A stretch of DNA of 39,270 nucleotides from Mucilaginibacter sp. (GTDB lineage: Bacteria > Bacteroidota > Bacteroidia > Sphingobacteriales > Sphingobacteriaceae): positions 1 through 39,270 of the forward strand of contig JANXTT010000022.1 in the NCBI GenBank assembly GCA_025352225.1. The letters are read 5' to 3'. Each line of letters opens with the position of its first letter. Position 1 is the stretch's first letter. A program made the position numbers and the translations under genes. The notes beneath the pieces are model-generated. The model was not told the origin of the DNA and did not search any database. It was given only the letters and a program-made list of their open reading frames with translations. Positions 1 through 7,061 of the stretch are shown piece after piece.

Positions 1-58
1 TATGTCGAGTCCTAAAAAAGGTTGACTATTTTGGTGATACAATAATTGATAAAAAAGT

Positions 59-916
59 TCAAACATCCACCAAAGATGTTTGAACTTTTTGTTTGTAGGT
101 TTTTACTTTAATAGCTTGTTGACGATGCATTTGTATTGGTGTTAACATATTGCAACTTAAGTGCGGTCTTAGGTGATTGTAAGCCGATATACCTTGCCTG
201 GTTTGCTTGATAGCTTCTTTAATATCGTTCAACTGGTCACCAAGTCCAAACTCATCCTTAAGGATGCCATTCACCCTTTCGGCAACAGCATTCTCGTAAG
301 GGTCGCCGTTCTCGGTCATGCTGATCGTTATATTATTGGCTGCTAAACATGCTGTATAAACTGAACTGCAATATTGCAAGCCTCTGTCTGAGTGGTGAAT
401 GAGGGGCATATCCTTGTATTGTCTTTTGCTTAGCGCCATTTCTAATGCCTTATGAGTAGATATAGCCGTCATATTATCACATAGTTGGTAGCCCATTATT
501 TGTTTCGAATAAGCATCGGTAATTAAATGCAGGTACAAGTTACCTTCTTTAGTATCCAGATAAGTAATATCGGCCACCCAAAGCTGTTCGGGCCTGATAA
601 GTTCAATGTCTTTGACCAGGTTAGGATATTTACGCATCCAGTGCGTGGAATTGGTCGTCCGAACGTATTTCTTGCGGGTTGGGACAAGCATCCCTTCCGT
701 TCGTAATAACGCAAATAGTTTATCCCTGCCGATATCGATAGCTTTTTCTTTAAGCAGATAATGAACCTTGCGTGTTCCTAAACGGGGCATATCGCGCCGC
801 AGTTCCAATATCCGTGGCTTCACAAAGTGCCACATTATTTCTTTCTTCTGACTGGTTTTAATGGTTTTATAGTAAGCCTGTTTACTCAGGCCAAACAATG
901 CACAACACCTGCTCAC
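59..916 (-). CDS. IS3-family transposase OrfB (DDE integrase domain)
   Basis: This is the catalytic half of the IS3 transposase. The N-terminal part is an HTH_21-type region ending near residue 90. It is followed by an rve integrase core with the DDE triad: Asp in VADITYLD, Asp in HHSDRGLQY, and Glu in ENAVAERVNGILKDE. The 285-codon length is normal for the family. The GTG start at 916 overlaps the orfA stop as GTGA. OrfB may therefore be made by translational coupling, or by -1 slippage on the GAAAAG just upstream to give an OrfAB fusion, the usual IS3 active form. No stop or frameshift interrupts it. Family assignment is secure; the exact subgroup is not determined. Confidence 0.93.
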   Translation of the reverse strand: MSRCCALFGLSKQAYYKTIKTSQKKEIMWHFVKPRILELRRDMPRLGTRKVHYLLKEKAIDIGRDKLFALLRTEGMLVPTRKKYVRTTNSTHWMRKYPNLVKDIELIRPEQLWVADITYLDTKEGNLYLHLITDAYSKQIMGYQLCDNMTAISTHKALEMALSKRQYKDMPLIHHSDRGLQYCSSVYTACLAANNITISMTENGDPYENAVAERVNGILKDEFGLGDQLNDIKEAIKQTRQGISAYNHLRPHLSCNMLTPIQMHRQQAIKVKTYKQKVQTSLVDV

Positions 917-1308
917 TTTTCGGGGGCGGGTTTGGGCAAGCTCACTGATCGTTTGGCGCCGTCTTTTTTTAACAGGTCGATCCCGTCTTCCCTTTTCACT
1001 ATCTCAATGAGCATTTCGTAAGCCAATACCTTGAACTTCTCGTCCTCCAGCTGCTTTTCCAGTTCTTTAATTCGTTGTTTTAGTTTGTCTTTCATAGGTC
1101 GTCCTACAAGGGCCTTTTCTGTATACGCTAAGGTAGCATATTGTTGGCTCCATCTGGTAATACTCGATTTACCTCCGATGGCATATTTTGCCCGCAGTTG
1201 AACCATGTTTAACAACCCCTTGTTCAATTCCTGAACAACTTTCTTTTTGAACGCTACACTATAGCGTTTCGAGACACCATGTGCCTCTCTAACTAATTGG
1301 TCTTTCAT
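913..1308 (-). CDS. IS3-family transposase OrfA (helix-turn-helix)
   Basis: This 131-residue protein is the DNA-binding half of the transposase. Residues about 14-60 form an HTH_8/HTH_28-like domain (RYSVAFKKKVVQELNKG, then an SSITRW recognition-helix region). Residues about 75-110 are rich in Lys, Glu and Leu and resemble the leucine-zipper oligomerisation segment of IS3 OrfA proteins. The start ATG at 1308 lies about 15 bp inside the right inverted repeat. Its stop overlaps the orfB start by 4 nt. It is expected to bind the terminal repeats and, fused to OrfB, to carry out transposition. Confidence 0.9.
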   Translation of the reverse strand: MKDQLVREAHGVSKRYSVAFKKKVVQELNKGLLNMVQLRAKYAIGGKSSITRWSQQYATLAYTEKALVGRPMKDKLKQRIKELEKQLEDEKFKVLAYEMLIEIVKREDGIDLLKKDGAKRSVSLPKPAPEK

Positions 1309-1359
1309 GACGTTGACTTTTTTTAGTCAACTTTTTTCAGGACGGGACAATAGGTTTAC

Positions 1360-1536
1360 ACATGGGTATTTGTGGGTGTTTTTAAGATAGTATCAAGTAG
1401 TTAGTATCAAGTATCAAGTATTTTTTTCAAAAACAGACATGGGTATTTGTGGGTGTTTTTAAGATAGTATCAAGTAGTTAGTATCAAGTATTAAGTATTT
1501 TTTTCAAAAACAGACATGGGTATTTGTGGGTGTTTT
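1360..1536. repeat. Tandem 77-bp repeats (two full units plus a partial)
   Basis: Two nearly identical 77-bp units occupy 1360-1436 and 1437-1513, followed by a 23-bp partial copy at 1514-1536. Each begins ACATGGGTATTTGTGGGTGT and contains several GTATCAAGTA decamers, then a T-run and CAAAAACAG. The two full units differ by one base in the part I compared (TATCAAG against TATTAAG). No protein is encoded. The same unit family, with a different tail, occurs at 39104-39270. A reverse-complement piece lies at 1582-1602. The spacing and absence of unique spacers rule out CRISPR. Such GTATCAAGTA-rich intergenic repeats are, from memory, frequent in Sphingobacteriaceae. Confidence 0.9.
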
Positions 1537-1581
1537 AGTTTGTGGCAGGCCTTTGTTCTCAACCAGGTGTTTAAAGTCTAA

Positions 1582-1602
1582 CTACTTGATACTAGCTACT
1601 TG
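1582..1602. repeat. Inverted fragment of the GTATCAAGTA repeat
   Basis: The 21 bases read CTACTTGATACTAGCTACTTG in two overlapping parts. Their reverse complement is the CAAGTAGCTAGTATCAAGTAG core found inside the right-end repeats (around 39139-39160) and, with one difference, in the left array. The array and this piece face each other across about 45 bp, so a transcript could pair them. The rest of 1603-1721 is AT-rich with no recognisable feature. Confidence 0.7.
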
Positions 1603-1721
1603 TTTCAGTAGTCACTATTTAAATATAACGAAAATCTTTGGTTATAAAAAGTTAAATAATATTAATATCTTGCATCAACTGGATAATCGCGAAACGATTT
1701 GATAAGTTTAAAATTAATTGG

Positions 1722-2002
1722 GTGATTTGCAAAAGTATTATATATAGTGATCATGCTGTATCTCAAATGTTTAAAAGGATATATCAACATTAGATGTAAA
1801 GTTAATTATTGAAACAAAAGAAATTATAGCCGAATATTGGCATGATAAACCATATCCAAGTTTCTTGTTGTTAGGATATATCGGTGAAAGGCCTATTCAT
1901 GTTGTTGTCGCGCAAGACTTCAGCTTGAGCAACTGTATTGTTATTACGGCCTATGAGCCTGACAAAGGTATTTGGGAACCAGGATTTAAAATTAAAAAAT
2001 GA
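1722..2002 (+). pseudogene. DUF4258 toxin-like gene, frameshifted
   Basis: Reading from a GTG at 1722 gives a start typical of DUF4258 proteins (IIYSDHAVSQMFKR, with the family's His near the N-terminus) up to about 1778. The frame then fails. From 1781 the next frame continues seamlessly (ISTLDVKLIIETKEIIAEYW, then a PYPSFLLLGYIGERPIHVVV stretch and VITAYEPD) to a TGA at 2000-2002. Restoring one G in the GG at 1777-1778 would join the halves as KRDIST. DUF4258 proteins are putative RelE-fold toxins usually paired with YgiT/MqsA-type zinc-finger antitoxins, and exactly such a gene overlaps the stop codon here. This is either a genuine inactivating deletion or a sequencing error in a G run. 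Confidence 0.8.
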
Positions 2003-2238
2003 TGATTATGGATTGTGTATTGTGCAAGGTAGGAACAACGGAAAAAGGGCATGTAACAGTAACACTGGAAAAAGGTAATTCTATTATTTTAATTAAGGAC
2101 GTACCTGCCGAAGTCTGTTCAAATTGTGGCCATTATTATCTTTCAGAAGCAATTACAGCTCAGGTGTTGCTGAAAGGTAAAGAGGCAATTGATAAAGGAG
2201 CTGAACTGGAAATTATTAAGTTAAAAGTAGCTTCATAA
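1999..2238 (+). CDS. MqsA/YgiT-type zinc-finger antitoxin
   Basis: A 79-residue protein with two CxxC knuckles (CVLC at residues 6-9 and CSNC at about 40-43), separated by a short beta-rich segment. This is the YgiT-type zinc-finger domain of MqsA-family antitoxins. The DNA-binding HTH half of classical MqsA is absent; short forms like this commonly pair with DUF4258 toxins. Its ATG at 1999 overlaps the TGA of the upstream DUF4258 frame (ATGA), typical translational coupling of a toxin-antitoxin operon. ATGs at 2002 and 2008 are alternative starts. With the toxin broken it is probably an orphan. Confidence 0.85.
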   Translation: MMIMDCVLCKVGTTEKGHVTVTLEKGNSIILIKDVPAEVCSNCGHYYLSEAITAQVLLKGKEAIDKGAELEIIKLKVAS

Positions 2239-2311
2239 CCAATGTTCACCCGGTGCTTCGGTTGTTAAACTGTACAGTTTTAATAATAATATCAGTAACT
2301 CCAAAATATCA

Positions 2312-2794
2312 TTACAATTTTTCCAGTGTAATAAACGAGTAACTGAACTGATGTTGCTCGTCGGTTTCATGGTCTTCGCGGGCGGTTTCTTTCCAGAGGG
2401 TATAATCAATTTCAGGGAAAAACGTATCAGCATCAAAAGCATGATGAACAATGGTGAGGTATATGCGGTTGGTTATCTGCATGGCCTGCTTATATATTTC
2501 GGCACCTCCAACAATCATCACCTCTTCTTCGGTTTTACATAGGTTTATAGCAGCCTGTAAAGAGTTTACCACCTCACAGCCTTCAATGGTTAAAGCCTGC
2601 CGGGTAATAATAATGTTTCTGCGCTTTGGCAATGGCTTGCCTACCGAATCGAAAGTTTTGCGGCCCATAATTACCGTATGGCCCGCTGTTATATCCTTAA
2701 AATGCTTTAAGTCCTTAGGCAAATGCCAAAGTAACTGGTTATTTTTACCTATGGCGTAATTTTGGGCAATAGCTACTACTATGGTTATGTACAT
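2312..2794 (-). CDS. folA: Dihydrofolate reductase
   Basis: Reduces dihydrofolate to tetrahydrofolate with NADPH, regenerating the cofactor oxidised by thymidylate synthase. Its 160 residues are the normal length. Family marks are the N-terminal IVVAIAQNYAIGKNNQLLWH, LPKDLKHFK with the active-site acid at Asp28, the VIMGRKTFDSVGKPLPKRRN nucleotide-binding stretch (about residues 40-59), and VMIVGGAEIYKQAM near residue 93. It follows thyA in the same orientation with a 45-bp gap and is probably co-transcribed with it. A perfect 7-bp inverted repeat lies in that gap. Confidence 0.97.
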   Translation of the reverse strand: MYITIVVAIAQNYAIGKNNQLLWHLPKDLKHFKDITAGHTVIMGRKTFDSVGKPLPKRRNIIITRQALTIEGCEVVNSLQAAINLCKTEEEVMIVGGAEIYKQAMQITNRIYLTIVHHAFDADTFFPEIDYTLWKETAREDHETDEQHQFSYSFITLEKL

Positions 2795-2817
2795 GAGTTA
2801 ATTGGTATTATAAAATG

Positions 2818-2835
2818 TTAACCATTATTGGTTAA
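2818..2835. promoter_or_regulatory. Perfect inverted repeat between thyA and folA
   Basis: TTAACCA-TTAT-TGGTTAA is a 7-bp perfect palindrome with a 4-nt loop. It sits between the thyA stop (2840) and the folA ATG (2794). It could be a small mRNA hairpin tuning folA translation, a processing site or an operator; the sequence alone does not decide. The AT-rich stem with no adjacent U-run argues against a strong terminator. Confidence 0.4.
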
Positions 2836-2839
2836 TGGA

Positions 2840-3661
2840 TCAAACTGCCACGGCTCCCTTTATATGCGGCCATGGATCATAATTCTCAAGGGTAAAATCT
2901 TCAAATTTAAATCCGAATATGTCTTTCACCTCCGGGTTTATTTTCATGATCGGCAGGGGGAGCGGCTCTCTACTGAGCTGCAGGCGGGTTTGCTCCAGGT
3001 GGTTGTTGTACAAGTGCGCATCGCCAAAAGTATGTACAAAGTCGCCGGGTTCCAGGTTACATACCTGTGCCATCATTAAGGTTAACAACGCGTACGATGC
3101 AATGTTAAAAGGCACGCCCAAAAATATATCGGCACTGCGTTGGTATAACTGGCATGATAGTTTCCCCCGGGTCTCGCCTTTTGATACATCTGCAGGTTGC
3201 ACATAAAACTGAAACAGGCTATGGCAAGGGGGGAGTGCCATATCTTCAACATCGGCAACGTTCCATGCCGATACCATGATGCGCCGCGAGTCCGGGTTAT
3301 TTTTAAGCTGGTTTACAACCTGACTGATCTGATCAATATGCCCGCCGCCGGGCTTTGGCCATGATCGCCACTGGTAGCCATAAACCGGGCCCAGATTGCC
3401 ATTGGCATCAGCCCAGGCATCCCAAATGCGTACATCGTTTTCTTTGAGGTAGCTAATGTTGGTATCGCCGCTCAAAAACCAGATCAGCTCATGTATGATC
3501 GATTTTAAGTGTAGCTTCTTAGTTGTTACCAACGGAAAGCCATCCTGTAAGTTAAAACGCATCTGGTAGCCAAAAACGCTAAGGGTACCTGTTCCGGTAC
3601 GGTCGTGTTTTTGGGCGCCGTTCTCCATCACATGGCGCATCAGGTTGAGGTATTGTTTCAT
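2840..3661 (-). CDS. thyA: Thymidylate synthase
   Basis: Methylates dUMP to dTMP using methylenetetrahydrofolate, yielding dihydrofolate for the neighbouring FolA. The 273 residues span the whole family. Visible are the phosphate-binding [12 protein letters not shown] (residues 20-31), [11 protein letters not shown], the RIWDAWA segment, GPVYGYQWR, and the catalytic cysteine at Cys146 in [32 protein letters not shown] and HLYNNHLEQ follow. The C-terminal end is HIKGAVAV, of the expected type. The gene heads a thyA-folA pair and is divergent from ispE. Confidence 0.98.
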   Translation of the reverse strand: MKQYLNLMRHVMENGAQKHDRTGTGTLSVFGYQMRFNLQDGFPLVTTKKLHLKSIIHELIWFLSGDTNISYLKENDVRIWDAWADANGNLGPVYGYQWRSWPKPGGGHIDQISQVVNQLKNNPDSRRIMVSAWNVADVEDMALPPCHSLFQFYVQPADVSKGETRGKLSCQLYQRSADIFLGVPFNIASYALLTLMMAQVCNLEPGDFVHTFGDAHLYNNHLEQTRLQLSREPLPLPIMKINPEVKDIFGFKFEDFTLENYDPWPHIKGAVAV

Positions 3662-3785
3662 TGCTCGTTTTTAATTATCGGGTGAATAGGATTAATGGAT
3701 TTTAATGAGTTTAAAACCCGTGCGAATTTTCCGTTGCCAAATAACGCATTAACCAATAACTATTCCCACACAAAGAAAAATAATC

Positions 3786-3793
3786 TAATTTTG
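3786..3793 (+). promoter_or_regulatory. Candidate -7 element upstream of ispE
   Basis: TAATTTTG fits the Bacteroidota -7 consensus TAnnTTTG and points towards ispE, whose likely ATG is 46 bp downstream. No TTTG is found at the -33 position, so support is partial. Confidence 0.35.
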
Positions 3794-3839
3794 GTATCCT
3801 ATCGGATGTGCAAAAATACAGGCCGTGTTAATCATTATC

Positions 3840-4643
3840 ATGATCAATTTTCCTAATGCTAAAATAAATATAGGCTTAAACATCACCAGCCGCCGCGGTG
3901 ATGGTTACCATAACCTGGAAACAGTTTTTTATCCCATCAAAATTAACGACGCGCTGGAAGTAGTTGCCAGTGATGTGTTAAGTTTTGAATCATCGGGCCT
4001 GGGTATCCCCGGCAGGGTAGAAGATAACCTTTGCGTACGGGCCTATCACCTGATAAAGCAAGATCACCACGTACCGCCCGTTAAAATTCATTTGCATAAA
4101 CACATTCCTATTGGAGCAGGTTTGGGAGGAGGGTCGGCTGATGCCGGATTTTTTATTAAGCTTTTAAATCAGGCGTTCGATTTAAGCCTATCCACAGTCG
4201 ATATGCTGAACTATGCAAGGCGGTTGGGTGCTGATTGTGCTTTCTTTATCGAAAGTGCCCCAGTTTTCGCCTATGATAAGGGCGATCAGTTCGAACCTGT
4301 ACCACTTGACCTGTCTGCATATCACCTGGTATTGGTAATGCCACCCATACATGTATCAACCTCCGAAGCGTACCGGGGGGTTAAGCCCGCGCCCGTAAAA
4401 CAGTCGCTAAAAGAATTGATTGCCTTGCCGGTTGATGAATGGCGGCAATACATTAAAAATGATTTTGAGGATCACCTGTTCAGAAGCCACCCCGGTATCC
4501 GGGGAGTAAAGGCTGCCATGTACCAAGCCGGGGCATTATACGCCAGCATGAGCGGGAGCGGAGCATCCGTTTTCGGGTTATTTAAAACCAAACCCGATCT
4601 CATTCATTTGGAAGAAGCAAACCAGGTGTTTTATGGGGTATAG
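3840..4643 (+). CDS. ispE: 4-diphosphocytidyl-2-C-methyl-D-erythritol kinase
   Basis: Phosphorylates CDP-methylerythritol in the MEP route to isoprenoid precursors. It is a GHMP-family kinase. The N-terminal NAKINIGLN carries the active-site Lys (Lys8), followed by RRGDGYHNLETVFYPI. The ATP loop is IPIGAGLGGGSADAG (around residues 87-101), the catalytic Asp is in RRLGADCAFF, and the C-terminal ASMSGSGASVFGLF motif is present. I chose the ATG at 3840 because the homologous N-terminus begins M-I-x-F-P-N-A-K-I-N. An in-frame GTG at 3825 would add five poorly conserved residues. It stands alone on the plus strand, facing the dehydrogenase remnant. Confidence 0.95.
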   Translation: MINFPNAKINIGLNITSRRGDGYHNLETVFYPIKINDALEVVASDVLSFESSGLGIPGRVEDNLCVRAYHLIKQDHHVPPVKIHLHKHIPIGAGLGGGSADAGFFIKLLNQAFDLSLSTVDMLNYARRLGADCAFFIESAPVFAYDKGDQFEPVPLDLSAYHLVLVMPPIHVSTSEAYRGVKPAPVKQSLKELIALPVDEWRQYIKNDFEDHLFRSHPGIRGVKAAMYQAGALYASMSGSGASVFGLFKTKPDLIHLEEANQVFYGV

Positions 4644-4693
4644 TTTAGAGTGAAAAGTGTATAGTTAAAAGTTTAAAGTTAATGAGTTTAGTT

Positions 4694-4975
4694 TTACCTG
4701 GTAATGTTTTGAAAATTACCCAATGCATCATCGTCTGATACCATCGTAACCACAAATTGTACATTTTTTGCTGCCATTGCAGGCGTAGTACACCGGGTTA
4801 TAAACTCCTGGTCAAGCTCGTTAGCTTTACTCATGGTACGGTTATAAACTTGCAGATGATAACCTGCTTTTACCAGGTTTTTAGCCATCGGCGCGCCCAT
4901 GCTTCCCAAGCCTATAAAGCCTATTTTTTTCGGTTGAGTGTTAGCAGTTTCGGGGGCCTGGGTTTGGTTTTTCAT
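4694..4975 (-). pseudogene. Truncated NAD(P)-dependent hydroxyacid dehydrogenase (N-terminal piece)
   Basis: After an 18-residue polar leader the protein reads KKIGFIGLGSMGAPMAKNLV, the dinucleotide-binding glycine motif and signature of the 3-hydroxyisobutyrate/6-phosphogluconate dehydrogenase family. AGYHLQVYNRTMSKANEL and VVTMVSDDDAL follow. Similarity stops there and a stop codon comes nine residues later, giving 93 residues against about 290 in the family. The catalytic Lys domain is absent. Just beyond the break (4644-4690) lies low-complexity AGT/TTAAAG sequence, suggesting a deletion between short repeats. It is probably a non-functional remnant. Confidence 0.8.
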
Positions 4976-5074
4976 CAGTTATACTTGGGGTTTAAACGCG
5001 TTGAAAATTCTTATGGTTAGATTGTTTTTTAGATAAATTATTTAAGCCAAAGCATATAGTACAAAATTGATAAC

Positions 5075-5353
5075 TCAATGTATATAATCCCGATCTTCGT
5101 CGCTTAGTGTACCGGGTGTGGTATGGGTAGGGTTGATGTCCGTTGAGTGGCTGGTATCTATTTTAAACTTACGCGGACGGGCAACCAATACCCCGAGTAT
5201 AAAACCGGTTACTACAAAAACCGCCATGATGACAAGGTTTGAAATGTAAACCTGCGAGAACAGGATGTTGAATTTAACCTCCTGGTTGTTCTGCATAATA
5301 ATCACCGTAAGGATGATGGTGACGATAATAATGAAAATTGTTTTTAAGCGCAT
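5075..5353 (-). CDS. LapA-domain small membrane protein
   Basis: This 92-residue protein has two hydrophobic helices (about residues 4-20 and 38-60) joined by QNNQEVKFNILFSQVYIS, the pattern of the LapA/DUF1049 family (TM, QN..V.V.F, TM). A basic RPRKFK stop-transfer segment and a polar Ser/Thr/Asp-rich tail of about 25 residues follow. LapA proteins are inner-membrane; the enterobacterial homologue works with LapB in lipopolysaccharide control, but no lapB is nearby. It is flanked by a pseudogene and a long gene-free region, so it is probably transcribed alone. Confidence 0.8.
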   Translation of the reverse strand: MRLKTIFIIIVTIILTVIIMQNNQEVKFNILFSQVYISNLVIMAVFVVTGFILGVLVARPRKFKIDTSHSTDINPTHTTPGTLSDEDRDYIH

Positions 5354-6161
5354 AAGATATAGTTTGAACAGTTTACCGAATATGAAGTTTTAAAAAAGTT
5401 AATCAAAATTATAGCCTTATAAATTTAATGATACGGCGGATAGTTAGCATTCTTAAACGAAATTTAACCCCACCATTATTAATAGCTGATCAATTTTTTG
5501 TAGCCGTGTCTTCAATGGGTTTTACAATTAGGAGTTCCGCATATTTTCCTAAGCAGAAAAATTGAAGTTTAAAACCAAAATTTAGCAACAAATTCAACCG
5601 TATTTATCAGTGATTAAAAATGCTGCTCTAAGGCGGTGTTTTTTTAATGTTTCATACTTTGGGGTTCGCTACACTAACAAAGGTACTGCTGGTTATTTTG
5701 CTAACTGTGAATTTTTACTTTTATATTTTGAACTCAACTATCTGATAAATAATATTTTATACATAAAATTTTAATCAATTCATAAGCAATGCTAAAAATA
5801 TTAGTTATTAGCTTATTTGCGACACAATATTTATATCAACTATAGCTTTTGTTAAATTTCATAACTTATTGATTATAAAGTTTTTTTGTTTTGTTAAATT
5901 AAATATTTTTTAGTCTTACTGTTCCAAAAATAACTTTAAATTAGCCTATTTTAATCCGCTTTTTGCTTTTTACATTTTGAGCTAATAATACACTAAGTTG
6001 AAAACTAATTTGCCCTGTGTTTGATTATTTTAGACGTTATGAGCCTAAGGATGGTTGCGTTGTAGCTTGTCTTAAATCGCTTTAAAATGCGTGTGGTGTA
6101 TACGGAATTATCCCCTACTCAATAGTAGCGTGTATAGATATGGTAGTCAAAATAAGGAAAA
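5354..6161. other. Gene-free AT-rich stretch
   Basis: About 800 bp with frequent stops in all frames and no recognisable protein remnant. One weak inverted repeat (5616-5645, A5 upstream and T7 downstream, three G-T pairs in an 11-bp stem) could be a terminator-like hairpin, but it lies more than 500 bp from any gene end. I see no tRNA, no repeat shared with the window ends and no IS terminus. Confidence 0.5.
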
Positions 6162-7061
6162 CTAGCTTCTGCGATTATTGATTTGCTTCTGCATTACTGG
6201 AAACAAAAAGATAGTGGAAAGGATAATGCCGGCTCCAGCCCAAAAGCCCGCTGTCATTTTATCAAGATCGCCAAAAAAAATAAAAGCCATAATTATACCG
6301 TATACCGGCTCAAGGTTTGTAATTAAAGCTACGCGGAAAGCTGAGAGTTCGCGCATTACCGATACCCCTGCAACGTAAGCCAACGAGGTGCAAATGGTGC
6401 CCAAAATAATTAAGTAACCTATGTCCGATGGGATAAGTTTCATCAAATTATTAAACCCTCCGCTAAATAAAAGGTATAGTGTTATCCAAAAAAATGCACC
6501 CAATAATTCGTAAAAGGCAATTACAGGTGCTGCCTGGCTTTTAATTTGTTTTGAGTTTATGATAGAAAATATACTGGCAAATGCGGCACTCAGCAAGCCC
6601 AATACTATACCCTTAGTGTATTGTGTTTCAAATTTAAAAATGAGCAATATGCCGGTTATTATCAAAAACCCGGCAAAAATCTCGAGCTTTGAGATCTTTT
6701 TTTTGCTGAACAAAGGTTCAAAAACCGCAGTGAATAAAGTGAGCGATGACAAGCAAACCAGGGTTACAGAAACCGTAGACGACTTGATGGACTGGAAGAA
6801 TAATATCCAATGCCCACCTACTAAAATGCCGGTGAAAAATAGTTTGAAAAAAGTGTTTTTACTTACCTTGATATCTGCCTTGGTAAGCTTAAAATAGAGC
6901 AACAAAGTTACAAATGCAATGAGCACCCTATACCATACAAGGTACACCGCGTGCACATGGATAAGGGCACCTAAAATACCAGTAAAGCCCCATATAAAAA
7001 CGGTGAAATGTAGGATCACCAGGTTTTTATTTAACTCGTTTTTGGGAGTTAAACCGGGCAT
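6162..7061 (-). CDS. DMT-superfamily EamA transporter
   Basis: A 299-residue polytopic membrane protein made of two EamA repeats (about residues 12-140 and 155-290), each with five predicted helices. Conserved signs are HFTVFIWGFTGILG in helix 1, a positively charged WYRVLIAF segment, and in the second half ELLGAFFWI and LEPVYGIIMAFIFFGD, the usual EamA end motif. Family members export amino acids, metabolites or drugs; the substrate cannot be read from sequence. Its ATG overlaps the lptF stop by one base (TAATG), so it is the last gene of a tgt-lptF-eamA unit. Confidence 0.9.
   Translation of the reverse strand: MPGLTPKNELNKNLVILHFTVFIWGFTGILGALIHVHAVYLVWYRVLIAFVTLLLYFKLTKADIKVSKNTFFKLFFTGILVGGHWILFFQSIKSSTVSVTLVCLSSLTLFTAVFEPLFSKKKISKLEIFAGFLIITGILLIFKFETQYTKGIVLGLLSAAFASIFSIINSKQIKSQAAPVIAFYELLGAFFWITLYLLFSGGFNNLMKLIPSDIGYLIILGTICTSLAYVAGVSVMRELSAFRVALITNLEPVYGIIMAFIFFGDLDKMTAGFWAGAGIILSTIFLFPVMQKQINNRRS

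Larger units (their letters stand above)
3..1349 (-). mobile_element. Complete IS3-family insertion sequence
   Basis: A 1.35-kb element with orfA and orfB on the minus strand. The ends are imperfect inverted repeats, 3-28 on the left and 1324-1349 on the right, which match at 22 of 26 positions when one is reverse-complemented. They begin with TG and end with CA, as IS3-family elements do. Right of the element the sequence is ATA (1350-1352); left of it only TA remains before the window starts. A 3-bp ATA target duplication is therefore compatible but not provable here. Both reading frames are open and the DDE residues are present, so the copy looks functional. The right end lies 10 bp from a 77-bp repeat array. 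Confidence 0.9.

Noticed and set aside
827..1021. A plus-strand reading frame across the IS
   Set aside because: It is an antisense shadow of the transposase frames with no family likeness.
1360..1536. A CRISPR-like array
   Set aside because: The units are contiguous 77-bp tandem copies with internal decamers and no unique spacers, and no cas genes are nearby.
2919..3206. Plus-strand frame opposite thyA
   Set aside because: The complement of a highly conserved enzyme; composition is explained by thyA codons.
3825..3839. A GTG start for ispE
   Set aside because: It adds five unconserved residues, whereas the ATG at 3840 gives the family N-terminus.
5616..5645. Terminator-like hairpin in the gene-free stretch
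   Set aside because: Three of eleven pairs are G-T and no gene end is within 250 bp, so it is only mentioned in the region note.
6559..6897. A 112-codon plus-strand frame inside eamA
   Set aside because: Antisense shadow of a membrane protein; no domain or context.
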